Origin: Muscardinus avellanarius
Taxonomy: Eukaryota; Chordata; Mammalia; Rodentia; Gliridae
Reading direction: 5' to 3'
Length of the DNA: 64,000 bases
NCBI GenBank assembly: GCA_963383645.1
Contig: OY726563.1
Span: 31,725,575-31,789,574 of the forward strand
How positions within the stretch are numbered: the stretch's first letter is position 1; every line of letters begins with the position of its first letter. This document shows, one piece after another, positions 22,037-33,429 of this stretch. Below the pieces are notes generated by a model, which made no database searches, was not told where the DNA came from, and saw only the letters and a list, made by a program, of their open reading frames with translations. The position numbers and the translations under genes were made by a program.

Positions 22037-22954
22037 ATGGGAAAGAGGAATAACAATGGAGCAATGAATTCCCATAATCCCACAACATCAGAACCCGATA
22101 AAATAGAAAATCAAAGATTTCTAGAAGATCAAATCAGGAAAATAACTGTAGAAATAATAGAGGTGTTTCAAAAAGAATTCAGAGAGAGCCAAAAAGAGAT
22201 AAAGGATGTAATTAATGAAGTAAAGGCCTCAATTCAAAATACAAACAACTGATTATACCACATAGAGAATAGAATCTCGCTCTTAGAAGATGAGCAATCC
22301 AAAAATGAACGCAGAGTTTCTAATCTAGAAAAAAATATCCGACAGCAGGAATCTGACATTGAAGAAATATGGGCCCATTTTAAGAGAGCTAACCTAAGAA
22401 TAATTGGAATAGAGGAGGGAAAAGAAGGTGAAACCAAAGGGATCAACAATCTCTTCAAGGAAGTAATAGCAGAAAATTTTCCAAATATAGAGCAAGAGGT
22501 CGATACACAAGTCCAGGAAACTTATAGAACTCCCTTTAGACAGGATCGGAGAAGAGGATCCCCACGCCACATAATTGTCAAAATGACCAATGTGGAAGCC
22601 AAGCAGAGAATCTTAAAGGCCACAAAAACAAAGGGCCAAGTGACATTCAGAGGCAAACCAATTAGAATCACTCCAGACTTCCCAAACCAAGTCATGAGAG
22701 CCAGAAGGGCTTGGAGTAACATATTCCAAACTCTGAAAGAAAACAACTCCCAGCCAAAAATTTCCTACCCAGCAAAACTTTCTATCAAATTAGATGGAGA
22801 AATAAGAAGCTTCCATGACAAACAGAAACTGAAGGAATTTATGTCTTCAAAACCAGCGCTAGAGAAAATATTCAAAGAGATTAACTACAAAGAAGAAATA
22901 GGTAACACACACCAGAACCAGAGAAACAAGATTTTCCATCCAACAGACAACTAA
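22037..22954 (+). pseudogene. L1 ORF1 (nucleic acid-binding protein) with one stop
   Basis: A 306-codon frame including the terminator (305 residues) is open except for one TGA at 22250-22252, the 72nd codon. ORF1p is the RNA-binding, trimer-forming chaperone of L1 ribonucleoprotein. The N-terminal half is Glu/Lys-rich with heptad-like spacing (coiled coil, about residues 25-115). The C-terminal half carries the conserved RRM/CTD signature, including 'HIIVKMTNVEAKQRILKATK' at about residues 176-195. The start is chosen at the ATG that begins Met-Gly-Lys-Arg-Asn, after the GC-rich 5' UTR. It is somewhat shorter than typical rodent ORF1p. One lesion in the whole frame implies a fairly recent insertion. 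Confidence 0.85.
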
Positions 22955-23159
22955 GATTAGTTATCTGTGGAGATTCATTATTTATGGTATTCTTATACCT
23001 ATCTCTAAATTGTATTGTTTGCTTTTATTGTTGTTAGTTTTTAGGATTTCTAGTTGGAATATTAATATACCTTCAGATATAGCATTTGGAAGTAATTTAT
23101 CCCATTCTATCAGTAACTTTTAACTCTGTTTACATTGTCTTTGGATATACAATTTTTTT

Positions 23160-23690
23160 TTATTTTTTAGGGAGTTTGTATACTCTTCTGTTGCCTGTGC
23201 CATTGAAATCATATCCTAGAAAATCACTGCCAATTTCAATGTTGTGAGGTTTTATGACCCAGATTTTCTTCTAAAAGTTTATAGTCTTAAGATTTATATT
23301 TAGGTCTTTTATCTATTTTGAGTTAATATTTGTATATGGGATTAGGTAAGGGTCCAATTTTATTCTTTTTCATGTAATTATTATTTTTCAACAATATTTA
23401 GTTAAAAGATTATTATTTCCTCCACCAAATGTTCATGGAAACCTTGTCAAAAATAACTTGACAATATATGGAAGAATGTATCTCTAGGCTTTCATTTAAC
23501 TCCAATGGTTTATATATCTGCCTTTAGAACAGTACTACACGGTTTCAATTATTGTAGCTTTATATGGTTTGAAATTAGAAAATATATATCTTCTAGCTTT
23601 GTTCTTTTTCGAGATCGTTTTGGGTATCTAGAGTCCATATTCCATATTAGGATAGATTTTTTTCTGAAAAATAAATATATAAATATATGA
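23160..23690 (-). mobile_element. Antisense L1 ORF2-like fragment inside the HAL1-like element
   Basis: The + strand reads as the reverse complement of an L1 ORF2 3' region ('ttaggtcttttatctatttt', 'gggtccaattttattctttt'). It lies within the TSD-bounded insertion and is more diverged than ORF1. Confidence 0.75.
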
Positions 23691-24032
23691 TAGTTTCACC
23701 TAAAAAAAAAAAAGAAAAAATATTCTCTGGTAAGAAAGAAAGCAAAAAGAAATATTGAAATGTTATCTTTAAGTTATCAAAAGCTTGGTATCAGACAAAT
23801 GAAACTGTTATGTGAGATTATCATTTTTAATTTTGGATAAATTGCTATAATACTAGATGTCAACCACTAAGCCAAGCATGGGAAGGAGGGATGGGGAGGG
23901 AATGGGGTGGGGATCGAGTGGGGGCTGACTGGGCGATGTGTGCATGTATGTCTACAAAAGTTTTTTGTATCCCACTATGATGTATGAATACAGTGCACCA
24001 ATAAAAATTAAAAAAAAGAAAAGGACTTAACA

Positions 24033-25315
24033 CTAATAACTTGCCACAAAGATATAAAAAAGTGCTAAAACGCCAAAGGGGAAGTATTTATATCAGTTAG
24101 TCATTGCTCTGTAACAAAGCAGCCAAAATGTACTGAGAAACAATAAACTTAAAACCAGTAAGTTTGTTCAAAAAACAATTTGGTGGCCATCAATTTAGGT
24201 TTAGCGCGTCTGGATAGTTCTCTCATCTCAGTTGAGCTCCCTTGTGTATATTATATGTTTGACTAGAGGTTAGTTGTGCTGATCTTGGCTGGGCTCCCTT
24301 ACATATCTGAGAAATCAGCTGGGACAAGAGGGCTGGCTAGACTCTGATGCACATGGTTTATTATTCTTTAGCAAACTAGTTTGGGCTTATTCCCACAGCA
24401 GTCATCGTTTTCTAAGATAGTAAGCAAAAGCCCATGAGTTTTCTTGAGGCCTAAACGTGGCACTATCACAATGTAATTTACATCACATTCTATTATTCAG
24501 CGTAAAAAACAAGGCCAGCCAAGATTCAAGGAGTAAGGAGATAGATTCCACTTTTTATGAGAAGAACATAACATCACAATGAAAAAGAGCATAGAAAAGG
24601 GGGAGAAAGAATTGTTTAGTTTTGCAAAACACAGATCATAATGTTTTTTACCTAGTGACCAATAAGCTCTACTTCTCTTGATCTGGGACCCCCAAGCTTT
24701 TGCTTGATACAGATTCACAAATGGCATTGTCACTGATAACTTTAGAGATGCTACTACCGCTGAGTAGGAATCTAGGAGTCTAAAGCTGTACTAATGCTGT
24801 TAAAATTGCCTTGCCACATGTTTTGTTGAGAAAAAATAGTTGTCTATAGTCTTTTTGTGGCTCCTCCGTCCGCTGGACAGTCCTGCAGACACAGGGGAAA
24901 AGGAGCACTCTTTTTGCCCTATTAGAGTTTGTGTACCAGTGTTCCCCAACTGGCAACCTATGAGGAAGTCAATTGGGAAGGGAATCGAAAAACTGTAGTA
25001 TATTGGTTTCTAGATCCCATGAACACAGAGAAGAACATAGAAAGTATAGCTGAGAGAAAAGTAAAAAAAATTACTGCAAAATAATAGAATTTTAAAAAAT
25101 AATCCCCTATTGATTACTTTTCTGATTATTATTTTGAGACACAACATAAATGTGGAAAGCAAAGCTATCAGTGGGATTGTTGTGAACCAAATAAACTGAT
25201 ATTTAATTGCTAAAAATGTATTTTAAAATGGATATATCCTCTTTGAGCTAAACAAGTGATAAATAATATATGAAACAAGACATGGGTAGACTTGTGTTTA
25301 TCAAGAAGGAAGGAG
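24033..25315. other. No recognisable feature
   Basis: Unique intergenic sequence; parts such as 24080-24400 may be an old repeat that I cannot place. Confidence 0.5.
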
Positions 25316-25525
25316 TTAGCTGGGAGTGGTGGCACATGCCTGAAATCCTACTTGAGAGGCTAAGATAGGGGGAACATGGGTTCAAGGCCAACCCTCAGCA
25401 ACTTAGTGAGATCCTGTTTCAAAGTAAAAGAAAATTAAGTAGGTCTGGGATGTAATCCTGGTTAAAAAAAGGAGGTGGAGGAGTAGAGGAGGAGGAGGAA
25501 GAAGAAGAGGAAGAGGAGGGAGAAC
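25316..25525 (+). mobile_element. SINE type 1 with GGA/GAA-rich tail
   Basis: Degenerate SINE at 25316-25468 followed by purine triplets (GGA, GAA) at 25470-25520. Confidence 0.82.
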
Positions 25526-25743
25526 CACTGGACCATTAGGGGCTATAGTAATACAGTACAGTTTACCTAAAATAATGTTGTCGGATTGCATTCTCATTTT
25601 GTTGAGGTCTACAGTGATTATTCTTAAGTTATAATTATATTTTTGTGTCCCTAAAAACAAAATGTTATACACATTTACTTATATTTCAAAAGCCACAATA
25701 TAAATACAATGTCTTGGTAACACTTCTTTTCTTGGTAACACTT

Positions 25744-25978
25744 TTTTTTTGGTGGTACTGAGGGGGGAACCCAGGAGCCTTTTCTATACCTTTTCTATAC
25801 TCCCAGACCTTTTTTTATACTTTATTTGAAAACAGGGTCTCATTAAGTAGCTGAGAGCCTCACTAAGCAGCCGAGGCTAGCTTTGAACCTGTGCAATCCT
25901 CCTGTCTCAGCCTCCCAAGTGCTAGGATTACAAGCATGTGCCACCACATCCAGCTTGGTAACACTTTTTATTTTTTTT

Positions 25979-26018
<40 letters not shown>

Positions 26019-26224
26019 TTTTGGTGGTACTGGGAGTGGAACCCAGGGGCTTTCTACCTCCGGGCTATACTCCCAGACCTATTTTATATTTTATTTGGAA
26101 ATAGGGTCTCACTAAGTTGCTGAGAGCCTCACTAAGTAGCTGAGGCTGGCTTCAAACCCGTGCAATCCTCCTATCTCAGCCTCCCAAGCATGGGGATTAC
26201 AAGAGTGCACCACCATGCCCGGCT
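25744..26224 (-). mobile_element. Two reverse SINE type 2 copies and (ATTT)n
   Basis: One SINE lies at 25744-25953 and one at about 26023-26224, separated by a TTTA tract (25978-26022). The motif 'cttggtaacactt' occurs at 25713, 25731, 25954 and 26225 as the flanks of these insertions. Confidence 0.88.
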
Positions 26225-26307
26225 CTTGGTAACACTTTTTAAAGAAACATTTCTAGTGTTTAGCCTCTATATACAATATTAAATATATATACATATATAT
26301 ATATTTA

Positions 26308-26485
26308 TATGTATTTGGTCCTGAATATTGAACTCAGGGGCATTTTACCACTGAGCTACACTCCTAGGACTTCATACATTTTTAAATTTTGAAACAGGGT
26401 CATACTAAGTTGTTGAGGCTAGCCTCGAACCTGTGATCCTCTTGTATCAGCATACCAATTCCTATACCACCACACTCAACTAAAA
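26308..26485 (-). mobile_element. SINE type 1, reverse
   Basis: ID part ('aactcaggggcattttacca') then a partly deleted head. A TA-rich tract lies just before it at 26285-26306. Confidence 0.85.
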
Positions 26486-26694
26486 TATTTTTATTATAAA
26501 TGTAATATTGCTTGTAAAAATCAAATGAGCATTTTTCAGAGGTGACAATTCTTCCTAATAGCCTGTAGGTTTGTCAAATTTTTCTACAAACACTAATAAT
26601 ATAATAATTATAATCACAGAAGTAGGATATACTTCTCTTTTACAACTTATATATAAAAAGTTATTATGTATTTCATCTTTCTCTTTTGTATGTG

Positions 26695-26900
26695 TGGTAC
26701 TAGGGATTGAACCCAGGGTTTTTCTACTTCCGAGTTATACCCTCAGGTTGTAAAAATTTTAATATTTTGTTTTGAAATAGGGGCTCCGTAGATTACTGAG
26801 AGTTTCTCTACTTACTAAGACTGTTCTTGAAGCTTTCAGCTTTGTCAGCCTCTCAAGTGCTGGGATTATAAGCATGCAAAAGCATTCATGGTTGATGTAT
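26695..26900 (-). mobile_element. SINE type 1, reverse
   Basis: 'ggtactagggattgaaccca' followed by linker and head ending near 26895. Confidence 0.85.
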
Positions 26901-26917
26901 TTTATCTTTTATCTATC

Positions 26918-27121
26918 CTTCCTTCCTTCCTTTCTTGGGGATACTGGGGATTGAATTTAGGGGCAATCTACCTCTGTGCTACATCCTCAACCCTATTTTA
27001 TTTTTTATTTGGAAACAGGTCTCACTAAATTATAGAGGGCCTCGCTAAATTGCTGAGGCTGGCCGCAAACTCTCAGCCTCCCATGTACTGGGATTACAGG
27101 TGTGCTCCACCACACCCAGCT
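26918..27121 (-). mobile_element. (CCTT)n and SINE type 1, reverse
   Basis: Short CCTT tract (26918-26933), then a full SINE ending 'gctccaccacacccagctt'. Confidence 0.88.
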
Positions 27122-27824
27122 TGATGTATTTTATCTTGATGGATCTTTTGCATTAATACAGGTAAATGTATCTAATATTTAACACTGTATGCATTTGCTA
27201 AAATTTGCTTCATTGCCTTTTCCAGTAGAGTGCAAGATATCAAAGGATGGGTGCTCTTGTTTGCTTTGTTCACAGCGGTATCTCTGGTGTTTAGAAAAAC
27301 ATCTGGCAAGTAGTGGGTATCCATCATATTTGTGGAATGACTATATGGCAAAGCACTCTTGGTGAATATTTGGGTTCTTTCCAATTGCACTATTCCAATA
27401 ATAAATTATGTAAGTAGTATTCTTATAGATATATTGTCCATGTGTATTTCTTTCTGTGGGGGTGAATTCATTAAAGGAGGAATTATTCGATCAAAGAGCA
27501 AAAACAGAGTTAAAGAACTCCAACCCCAATCCAGTCTTCTTGGCTGTCAGTGAGTTTTCCCATTATCAGTCTGACAGATAGCACTGTTACTAGGTGGCGC
27601 TGGCTTTTCCTTCTTGTTAGCTTGTTCTGTCTTGAGGAAGTTGAGTCTCTTATGTTTCCACCCCATGTTCTAAGCCATTCAACTGTCACTCTGTTAAAAT
27701 GAGAACAGTACCTTTTGTTCCTGCTATTTTTTTTTGTTAATCATACTATATTGCTATAAAACTTTGTGTGCTCCCAATATCTTTATGAATTATATTTCTA
27801 ATCTAGCATTTTGAAAATGTTCTT
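27122..27824. other. No recognisable feature
   Basis: Intergenic sequence; 27180-27480 may be an old L1- or L2-derived stretch but I see no diagnostic motif. Confidence 0.5.
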
Positions 27825-28020
27825 GCTGGGCATAGTGGCACATGCTTGCAATTCTACTACTTGGGAGGCCGAGACAGGAGGGCTACAGGTTCAAGGATAG
27901 TATCAGCAATTTAGCAAGACCCTCAGCAACTTAGTGGGACACTGTTTCAAAAATTAAGAAAGGGGTTGGGAGTGTAGCTCAAAGGTAGAAGGTCCTTGGG
28001 TTCAATCCCCTGTACCAAAT
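27825..28020 (+). mobile_element. SINE type 1
   Basis: Full dimer from 'gctgggcatagtggcacatg' to 'ttcaatcccctgtacc'. Confidence 0.9.
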
Positions 28021-28029
28021 TAAAGTTAA

Positions 28030-28440
28030 TTTTTTATTTTTTAATTTAATTTTAATTTTGTACAATTTAAAAACATCTCTTTAATCCCCCAGGCTCATCC
28101 TAGGATGCAGACACCATTCATCCCATGTCTATTTCAAGCTGTCATATAAACAACCCTAACCATCTGATGCTTACCAAGTCCCCTTGAACCAAGTTTGCTA
28201 ACATTAATTCCCTCATATTTTCAGCTGAGTGCTTTCCTGAATACCTTTTACAAACATACCACAAGCAGATCCAGTCTCAATACTGTAAACATTTCTAGAT
28301 CCCTGGCTGAAAATCATTTTGGGTGTTCAGATAGGGACCCTGGAAACACACAGATACATTAATCCATTTAGAAATATATATGAACGAACATATGGTCAAA
28401 TTTCATGTAAGTAAGTTATCAAAATGGTTCAGGTTTAGTT
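28030..28440. other. No recognisable feature
   Basis: AT-rich then unique sequence without recognisable repeats or coding. Confidence 0.55.
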
Positions 28441-28464
28441 TCTGTTTTAGTTTTGTTTTTATTT

Positions 28465-28645
28465 TTGTTTTGGTTCTGGGAATTGAACCCCCGGACATTT
28501 TTACCACTGGGTGAGGCTCGCCTCAAACCCAAATCCTTCAGGTTCAGACTCCCAAGTACGGGGATTACAAGCATGTGGCACCATACCCTGCTCTATGTTT
28601 TTATTTATTCATTTTTTTGGGAGGTACTGGGGATTAAATCCCTCT
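28465..28645 (-). mobile_element. SINE fragments, reverse
   Basis: A SINE with a deleted linker (28472-28597) is followed by a short ID fragment ('gaggtactggggattaaatc'). Confidence 0.8.
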
Positions 28646-28767
28646 TCTTCTCCATCTCCCCATCCCTTTCCACTGTTTTACTGGTCTCACTCATTTATCT
28701 TAAATCCCTTTCATTTCCTATTTTCTCTTTAGCTTTCATATATTAGATGAAACAGAAGACAGGCTGA

Positions 28768-29098
28768 ATTTTTTTTTTTTTTTTTTTTTTTTTGGTGGTA
28801 CCGGGGTTCCTGGAAACCCTTCTACCTCCGGGCTACACTCCCAGACCTATTTTATACTTTTTATTTGGAAACAGGGTCTCTTAAGCCTGCACGGCTGGCT
28901 TCAAACCTGCATGATCCTCCTGTCTCTGCCTCCCAAGCGCAGGGATTACAAGCGTGCGCCACCACGTCTGGTGCCCCCTTTTTTTTTATCTTGAAGTAGG
29001 GTTTCCCTAAATTGCTGAAGCTGACCTTGAACTTGTGATCTTCCTGTCTGTCTCCCAAGTACTGGGATTATGGCCTGCACCACCATGCCCAGCTTCAT
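28768..29098 (-). mobile_element. SINE type 2 beside a SINE head, reverse
   Basis: A T tract (28768-28792) and a full type 2 SINE (28793-28973) abut the head half of an older type 1 SINE (28976-29098). The type 2 copy probably inserted into the linker of the older one. Confidence 0.85.
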
Positions 29099-29103
29099 TA
29101 TCC

Positions 29104-29425
29104 ATTAATCAGACAATGGAGACCACAGCAAGGGTTGGAAAGATGACCAGATCACCATTAAACCATCTCATCCTCATATACCTTTCTGTATCTACCCTCC
29201 ACCAAGTATTCTTTAAAGATGCATCTCTCACTCTAGATATGGCCCACATTCCCATCTGAGTGTGTGTTCCTTGCTTTCCTAAATAAATTTGTGCCACTAT
29301 TGACATGTGCTGAGATTCTTTTCCATCATGTATTATTAATGATCCCTGATTATGAGCTGAATTTATTTCTCTGTTTGAGAATTCCTCAGAACTGCTTCTT
29401 GAGATATCTTTTCTCCCATGGAAGA
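29104..29425 (+). mobile_element. Partial LTR, family D
   Basis: Shares 'gcatctctcactctagatatg' type sequence and AATAAA (29280) with the LTR at 17234. Both ends are approximate. Confidence 0.65.
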
Positions 29426-29454
29426 ACTGGGGAGCTCTTAAAACACTGATAATG

Positions 29455-29630
29455 AGCTAGGCATGGCAGAGCGTGCCTATAATTCCAGTACTTGGGAGGC
29501 TGAGACAGGAGGATCGTAGGTTCACGGCTAGTCTCAGCAACTTAACAAGACCTTGTTTTAAAATAAAAATAAAAAGGGCTAGGGTGTAGTTCAGAGGTAG
29601 AATGCCCCTGGGTTCAAATCCTAGTACTGA
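29455..29630 (+). mobile_element. SINE type 1
   Basis: Full dimer ending 'gttcaaatcctagtactg'. Confidence 0.88.
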
Positions 29631-29899
29631 TTGTTGGGCCATCCCTATAAACCTATTTAGTCAGAATCTCTGGGAGATGGGGTGCTGGCATTCATAAATC
29701 TCAAAGCTTCCAGTAAGATGCAACTCATTTCTCCAGCCATCCTTCTCCAGCCCCACTTTTCCCCTAGGTGGTTCCTCTCTGCATTCCCAGACAGGCTATT
29801 TCCATGACCTCCCAAATCTTTCCCTGTTTCTGGTCTCTTCCTTCCTTCGGTAACCTCTCATCTTTTGTACTGCTTCCTAAATGACTTTCCAAAAACATG

Positions 29900-30210
29900 A
29901 ATCTGATGATGTCACTCCCCTACTGAGAGGCCCTCCCCTGCTCCTGCTGCCAGTGCTAGACAATCTAACTTGGTCTTGTCTGAGTGAGGCCCTCCTCCAC
30001 CACAGCTCAAGAACATTTCTGCCTCTTTCCCTCCTCTAGGCCCTTTAGCACGCCTTGCTGCTTTTCTGAGTAAGCTTTTGTTCCAGCTGCCTTTGTTCAT
30101 GGTGTTTCTGGCCTATAATGAGTTTCCTCTCCAATCCTCAAAGACCATCATTATCCTATTCACACTTGAAGGCCCATTTCAAATATCACACCTTTATTCA
30201 ACCAGTCAAC
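29900..30210 (-). mobile_element. L2-like ancient repeat
   Basis: C/T-rich sequence with 'aggccctttagca' and 'tgaaggcccatttcaaatat' resembles the 3' region of L2 in reverse orientation. Highly diverged. Confidence 0.45.
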
Positions 30211-30905
30211 AATAATCTATTGACTCACTTCTATGTAACCATTCACTTATTCAGAAAATTTGAGTTTTTACTGTAACTACTTGGTGAGGAAACAATAGTG
30301 TACAAAAGAGTGGAAGATACCTTCTCCTGTCAGGGTTTACATTTTGGTGAGAGACATGGGCAAAAATAAACTCCACAAAAAAACAGCAGCAGCAGCAGCA
30401 GCAACAACAACAACAACAAAACAGAAACAACAACCAAACACATAAACAAGCAAGTGTCAGAGAAGTGCTATGTAGAGAATTAGAACAGATAGTGACTGGG
30501 TGCCTATATTTTGCCTGAAATGGCCTTTCTGAGGAGGTGAAATCTGTATTGAGAATTGAATAATAGGAAGAGACTATAACCATTCAGAGTTTAGGAGACA
30601 AATTGTGCTAAAAAAGGCTCATCCAATGTGAAAAGCCCTGAGGGAGACTGAAGCCTGCTTGTTTAGGCCAAAGCAGCTGAGGCACAGGGCCAAAGGAGAG
30701 TAGTGGCAGAGAAAATTTGAACCAGCTCATATATGCTTTTTAAGCCGGGGTGTAAAGTGTTAAAATTTGATTGCAAGTGGAATGATGGGAAGTCATTGGA
30801 GGGTTTGAGCAAAAAGGTGACATCATAAGTTTTGTGTATGAACAAGACTACTCTGCATGAACAGATTGGGGGAATGGCAGTCAGAGCCAGGGCCACATAG
30901 GTAAT
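30210..30905 (+). repeat. Ancient interspersed repeat with CAG/CAA tract
   Basis: Sequence such as 'tgggaagtcattggagggtt' is known from an old mammalian repeat whose family I cannot name. It contains (CAG)n/(CAA)n at 30385-30420. Confidence 0.45.
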
Positions 30906-30989
30906 TTGGTGGCAGTCCATTTCTCCTTGAAGGATGTGCCCAATTTAAAGCAAATGAAAGCAAAAGGTTTTCTTGCTTTTAGGAAAAGA

Positions 30990-30992
30990 TGA

Positions 30993-31035
<43 letters not shown>

Positions 31036-31255
31036 GTATGTGTTTGTGTGCGTGTGTGTTACTAGTCATTGATGAACCCAGGGGCATTTTAAGTCCAAGT
31101 TATACTCCTGGCCCTTTTTATTTTTTTGTTTTGAAACAGGTTATCCCTAAGTTGCTGAGGATGCCGCTAAGCTGCTGAGGCTATCCTTGAACCTGTGATA
31201 CTCCTATCTCAGCATCCCTAGTACTGGTATTGCAGGTGTGTGCCACCATGCCTGG
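30990..31255 (-). mobile_element. (TG)n and SINE type 1, reverse
   Basis: TG tract at 30994-31032, then a SINE whose ID half starts near 31060 and whose head ends 'gtgccaccatgcctgg'. Confidence 0.88.
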
Positions 31256-31274
31256 ATTTATTTATTAATTTTGT

Positions 31275-31345
31275 TGGTAATGGGGATTGAACCCTGGGAC
31301 AGTTTACCTTTAAGGTACACCCTCAGCCCTATTTTATTTTAAATT
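31275..31345 (-). mobile_element. ID-like SINE fragment, reverse
   Basis: 'ggtaatggggattgaaccct' to 'ccctattttattttaaa'; head missing. Confidence 0.78.
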
Positions 31346-31352
31346 TTGAAAT

Positions 31353-32305
31353 TGGCTGGGTATAGTGGTGCAAAACTGTAATCCCAGTATTTAGGAGGCT
31401 GAAACAGAAGAATTGCAGGTTCAGAACTGTGCTGGTATTGGAAAATTGCTCCAGTATTAATTTCCAAAATGTATAAAGCAGTCAGAGTCTGAGTGCTACA
31501 CAGGCACTCTGGCAGGGAGAGGTGGCAGCTGTTATGCCGCAGAACTCCCTCCCCTGCCCTTTTTTCTAATAATTAACCTATAATAAGAATGTAAAGGATA
31601 TTAGAGTCTTTAGCCTTGTAAGCCCTAGAGACAATTGGAGCCTTTGACCTTAGAAATACATAGAAGCAATCAGCACCTTTGTTTACCTCCTCTTTTTTGT
31701 GACTCAGCCTGGGTATAGGAAAGGTAAACTCCGTGTGCTGCTTCAAAGTACCCATAGTTGATGGGCAACTGATACAGCCCAATACAACAGCGGTAAAAGC
31801 AAGGTAGATTATTGACTCTTGCACTTAGTAAGTGCACTGTCTGGAGACAAAGAGTCACCACCTGGCAAAAAAATAAGTTACTAGCCTGTTGCCTTGGTAA
31901 TGCTGATAAGAACATACCAATACAAAATCTGTATTTAAAGGCCAGGGATAGAGAGGGGGGCAGAGTTCCACTTTCAAGTTCTCCAGTGGAGCTGCCAGGC
32001 ATTCTGTTTTACTTCTCTTCCTTTTCTACTTTCTTACTGATTTTGTAATAAAGGCTTGTTGAAGCTGCACCAAGCTGTCTATTAGTTGTAACTTCGCTAT
32101 TCAGCAAATTTTAGTTGAATTGAGGAAAAGAGCCCTCAATGCCGTCACAACCGTAACAGAGACCAGTCTGAGCAACTTAGAGAGATTTCCGGCAACCTAG
32201 TATGAACCTGTCTCAAAACAATAGCAATAACAACAACAAAAAAGAGCTGTGGATGTGGCTCAGAAGTAGAATGATCTTGAGTTCAATTCCCAGTACCAAA
32301 AAATA
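31353..32305 (+). mobile_element. SINE type 1 split by a solo LTR
   Basis: The head at 31353-31427 resumes at 32159 with linker and ID tail, ending near 32305. The 731-bp interruption is the LTR at 31428-32158. Confidence 0.85.
31428..32158 (+). mobile_element. Solo LTR inside a SINE
   Basis: Ends 'tgtgctggtattgg' and 'acaaccgtaaca'; a TATA-like 'gtatttaaaggcc' near 31933 and AATAAA at about 32048. Flanks (AGAAC and GAGAC) are similar but not identical, so the TSD is uncertain. Unrelated to families A-D as far as I can see. Confidence 0.8.
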
Positions 32306-32307
32306 TT

Positions 32308-32432
32308 GAAACAGGATCTTAAGTTTCAGAAAGCCTCACTAAGTTGCTTAGACTAGCTGTGAATCTGCAATCCTCCTGTCTCTGCCTCCCAAACACTGGG
32401 ATTACAGACATGTGCTACCACACCCAGCTTTA
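32308..32432 (-). mobile_element. SINE head, reverse
   Basis: Linker and head half only, ending 'gctaccacacccagctt'. Confidence 0.8.
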
Positions 32433-32589
32433 AAAGATGAAAATTCTTACTATACCACCTATAAAACCAGGATGGGCTGACCTCTCTCCAGCCTCCTGTG
32501 CACCTTCTTTACCTCCTGCTATGGAGCTTTGCTGACCTTCTTCCTGTTCCCCAAATGCATCCTTTCTTCAGGTTGCAGGACCTTTGGAC

Positions 32590-33300
32590 TTTCTGTGGTT
32601 ATATATTATTTCTGTGTGAGGTAAAATACACAGAGCATAAAAAATTACCACTTTACTCATTTTAAAGTGTACAATTCAGTGTCATTAAACACATTCACAA
32701 TGTTGTGCAACCATCACTACTATCTGTATCCAGCAGCCCTATTCCTCATGCAAGAGGAACTCCATACCCACAAAATAGTATCTTCCTATTCTCTCCTTCC
32801 CTAGCCCCTGGCAATCATGTCCCTGATTTCTGACTCTATATATTTACCTAATCTGGATAATTTTTATGGTAACACAATAATATAATATATGGCCTTTGTA
32901 TTTGGCTTTATTCACATAGAATTATGTTTTCAAGGTCCATCCATGTTGCAACATGTTTTAGTATTTCATCCATTTTTTTGTGGTGCTGGGATAGAACCCA
33001 GAGCCTTATGCATGCTAGGCAAACAGTCTACTACTAAGCTACACTCTCCAGCCTGGTCCATTCCTTCTTATGGCTGAATAAATTTCATTGTATGGATAAA
33101 CAACACTGTTTACCCATCCCTCACTTGATGGGCATTTATTTTGGTTGTTCATGCCTTTTGACTATCGTGAACAGTCCCCACTGTGAACATTTTTGCTTGA
33201 AAGCCTATTTTTAATTTTTTGGGTATACACCTATGAGTTGAATTCTTGGGTGATGTGATAGCTATGTAACATTATGTTCAATCTGAGATCAGTGAATCTA
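32590..33300 (-). mobile_element. Old L1 fragment, reverse, with ID insertion
   Basis: 'ttttaaagtgtacaattcag' and 'acaatgttgtgcaaccatca' are characteristic of the antisense strand of old mammalian L1 3' regions. Interrupted by the ID element at 32975-33055. Confidence 0.8.
32975..33055 (-). mobile_element. Simple ID element, reverse
   Basis: Monomeric ID with an intact tRNA-like middle ('tatgcatgctaggcaaac'), which the dimeric SINE tails have lost. Inserted in an old L1. Confidence 0.82.
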
Positions 33301-33429
33301 AGATGTGTTCACTTTCCGTGGCTGCTATAACAAAAGTCCACACAGACTGGGTGACATTAAAATAACAGAAAATTATTCTCTCACAGTTCTGGAGGCCAGG
33401 AATCTGAAATAAAAGTGTCCACAAAGCCA

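Larger units (their letters stand above)
21230..24016 (+). mobile_element. HAL1-like L1 insertion lacking ORF2
   Basis: The exact 16-bp TSD 'agaaaaggacttaaca' at 21214-21229 and 24017-24032 brackets the whole 2.8 kb as one insertion. In order it holds a GC-rich 5' UTR (21230-22036), ORF1 (22037-22954), about 200 bp of unassigned sequence, an antisense L1 ORF2-like fragment (about 23160-23690), and an L1 3' end with a G-rich block (23880-23925), AATAAA at 24000 and an A-rich tail. There is no sense ORF2. The 3' terminal part closely resembles the minus-strand L1 end at 56835-57010. This matches the half-L1 (HAL1) class, which keeps ORF1 only and depends on L1 RT supplied in trans. Confidence 0.85.

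Noticed and set aside
22955..24016. Twin-priming (5' inversion) as the cause of the antisense L1 middle
   Set aside because: Twin priming inverts the 5' part. Here both outer parts are sense and only the middle is antisense.
32975..33055. tRNA-like sequence
   Set aside because: It has an ID-element B box and A-rich tail and sits in an old L1, so it is a SINE and not a tRNA gene.
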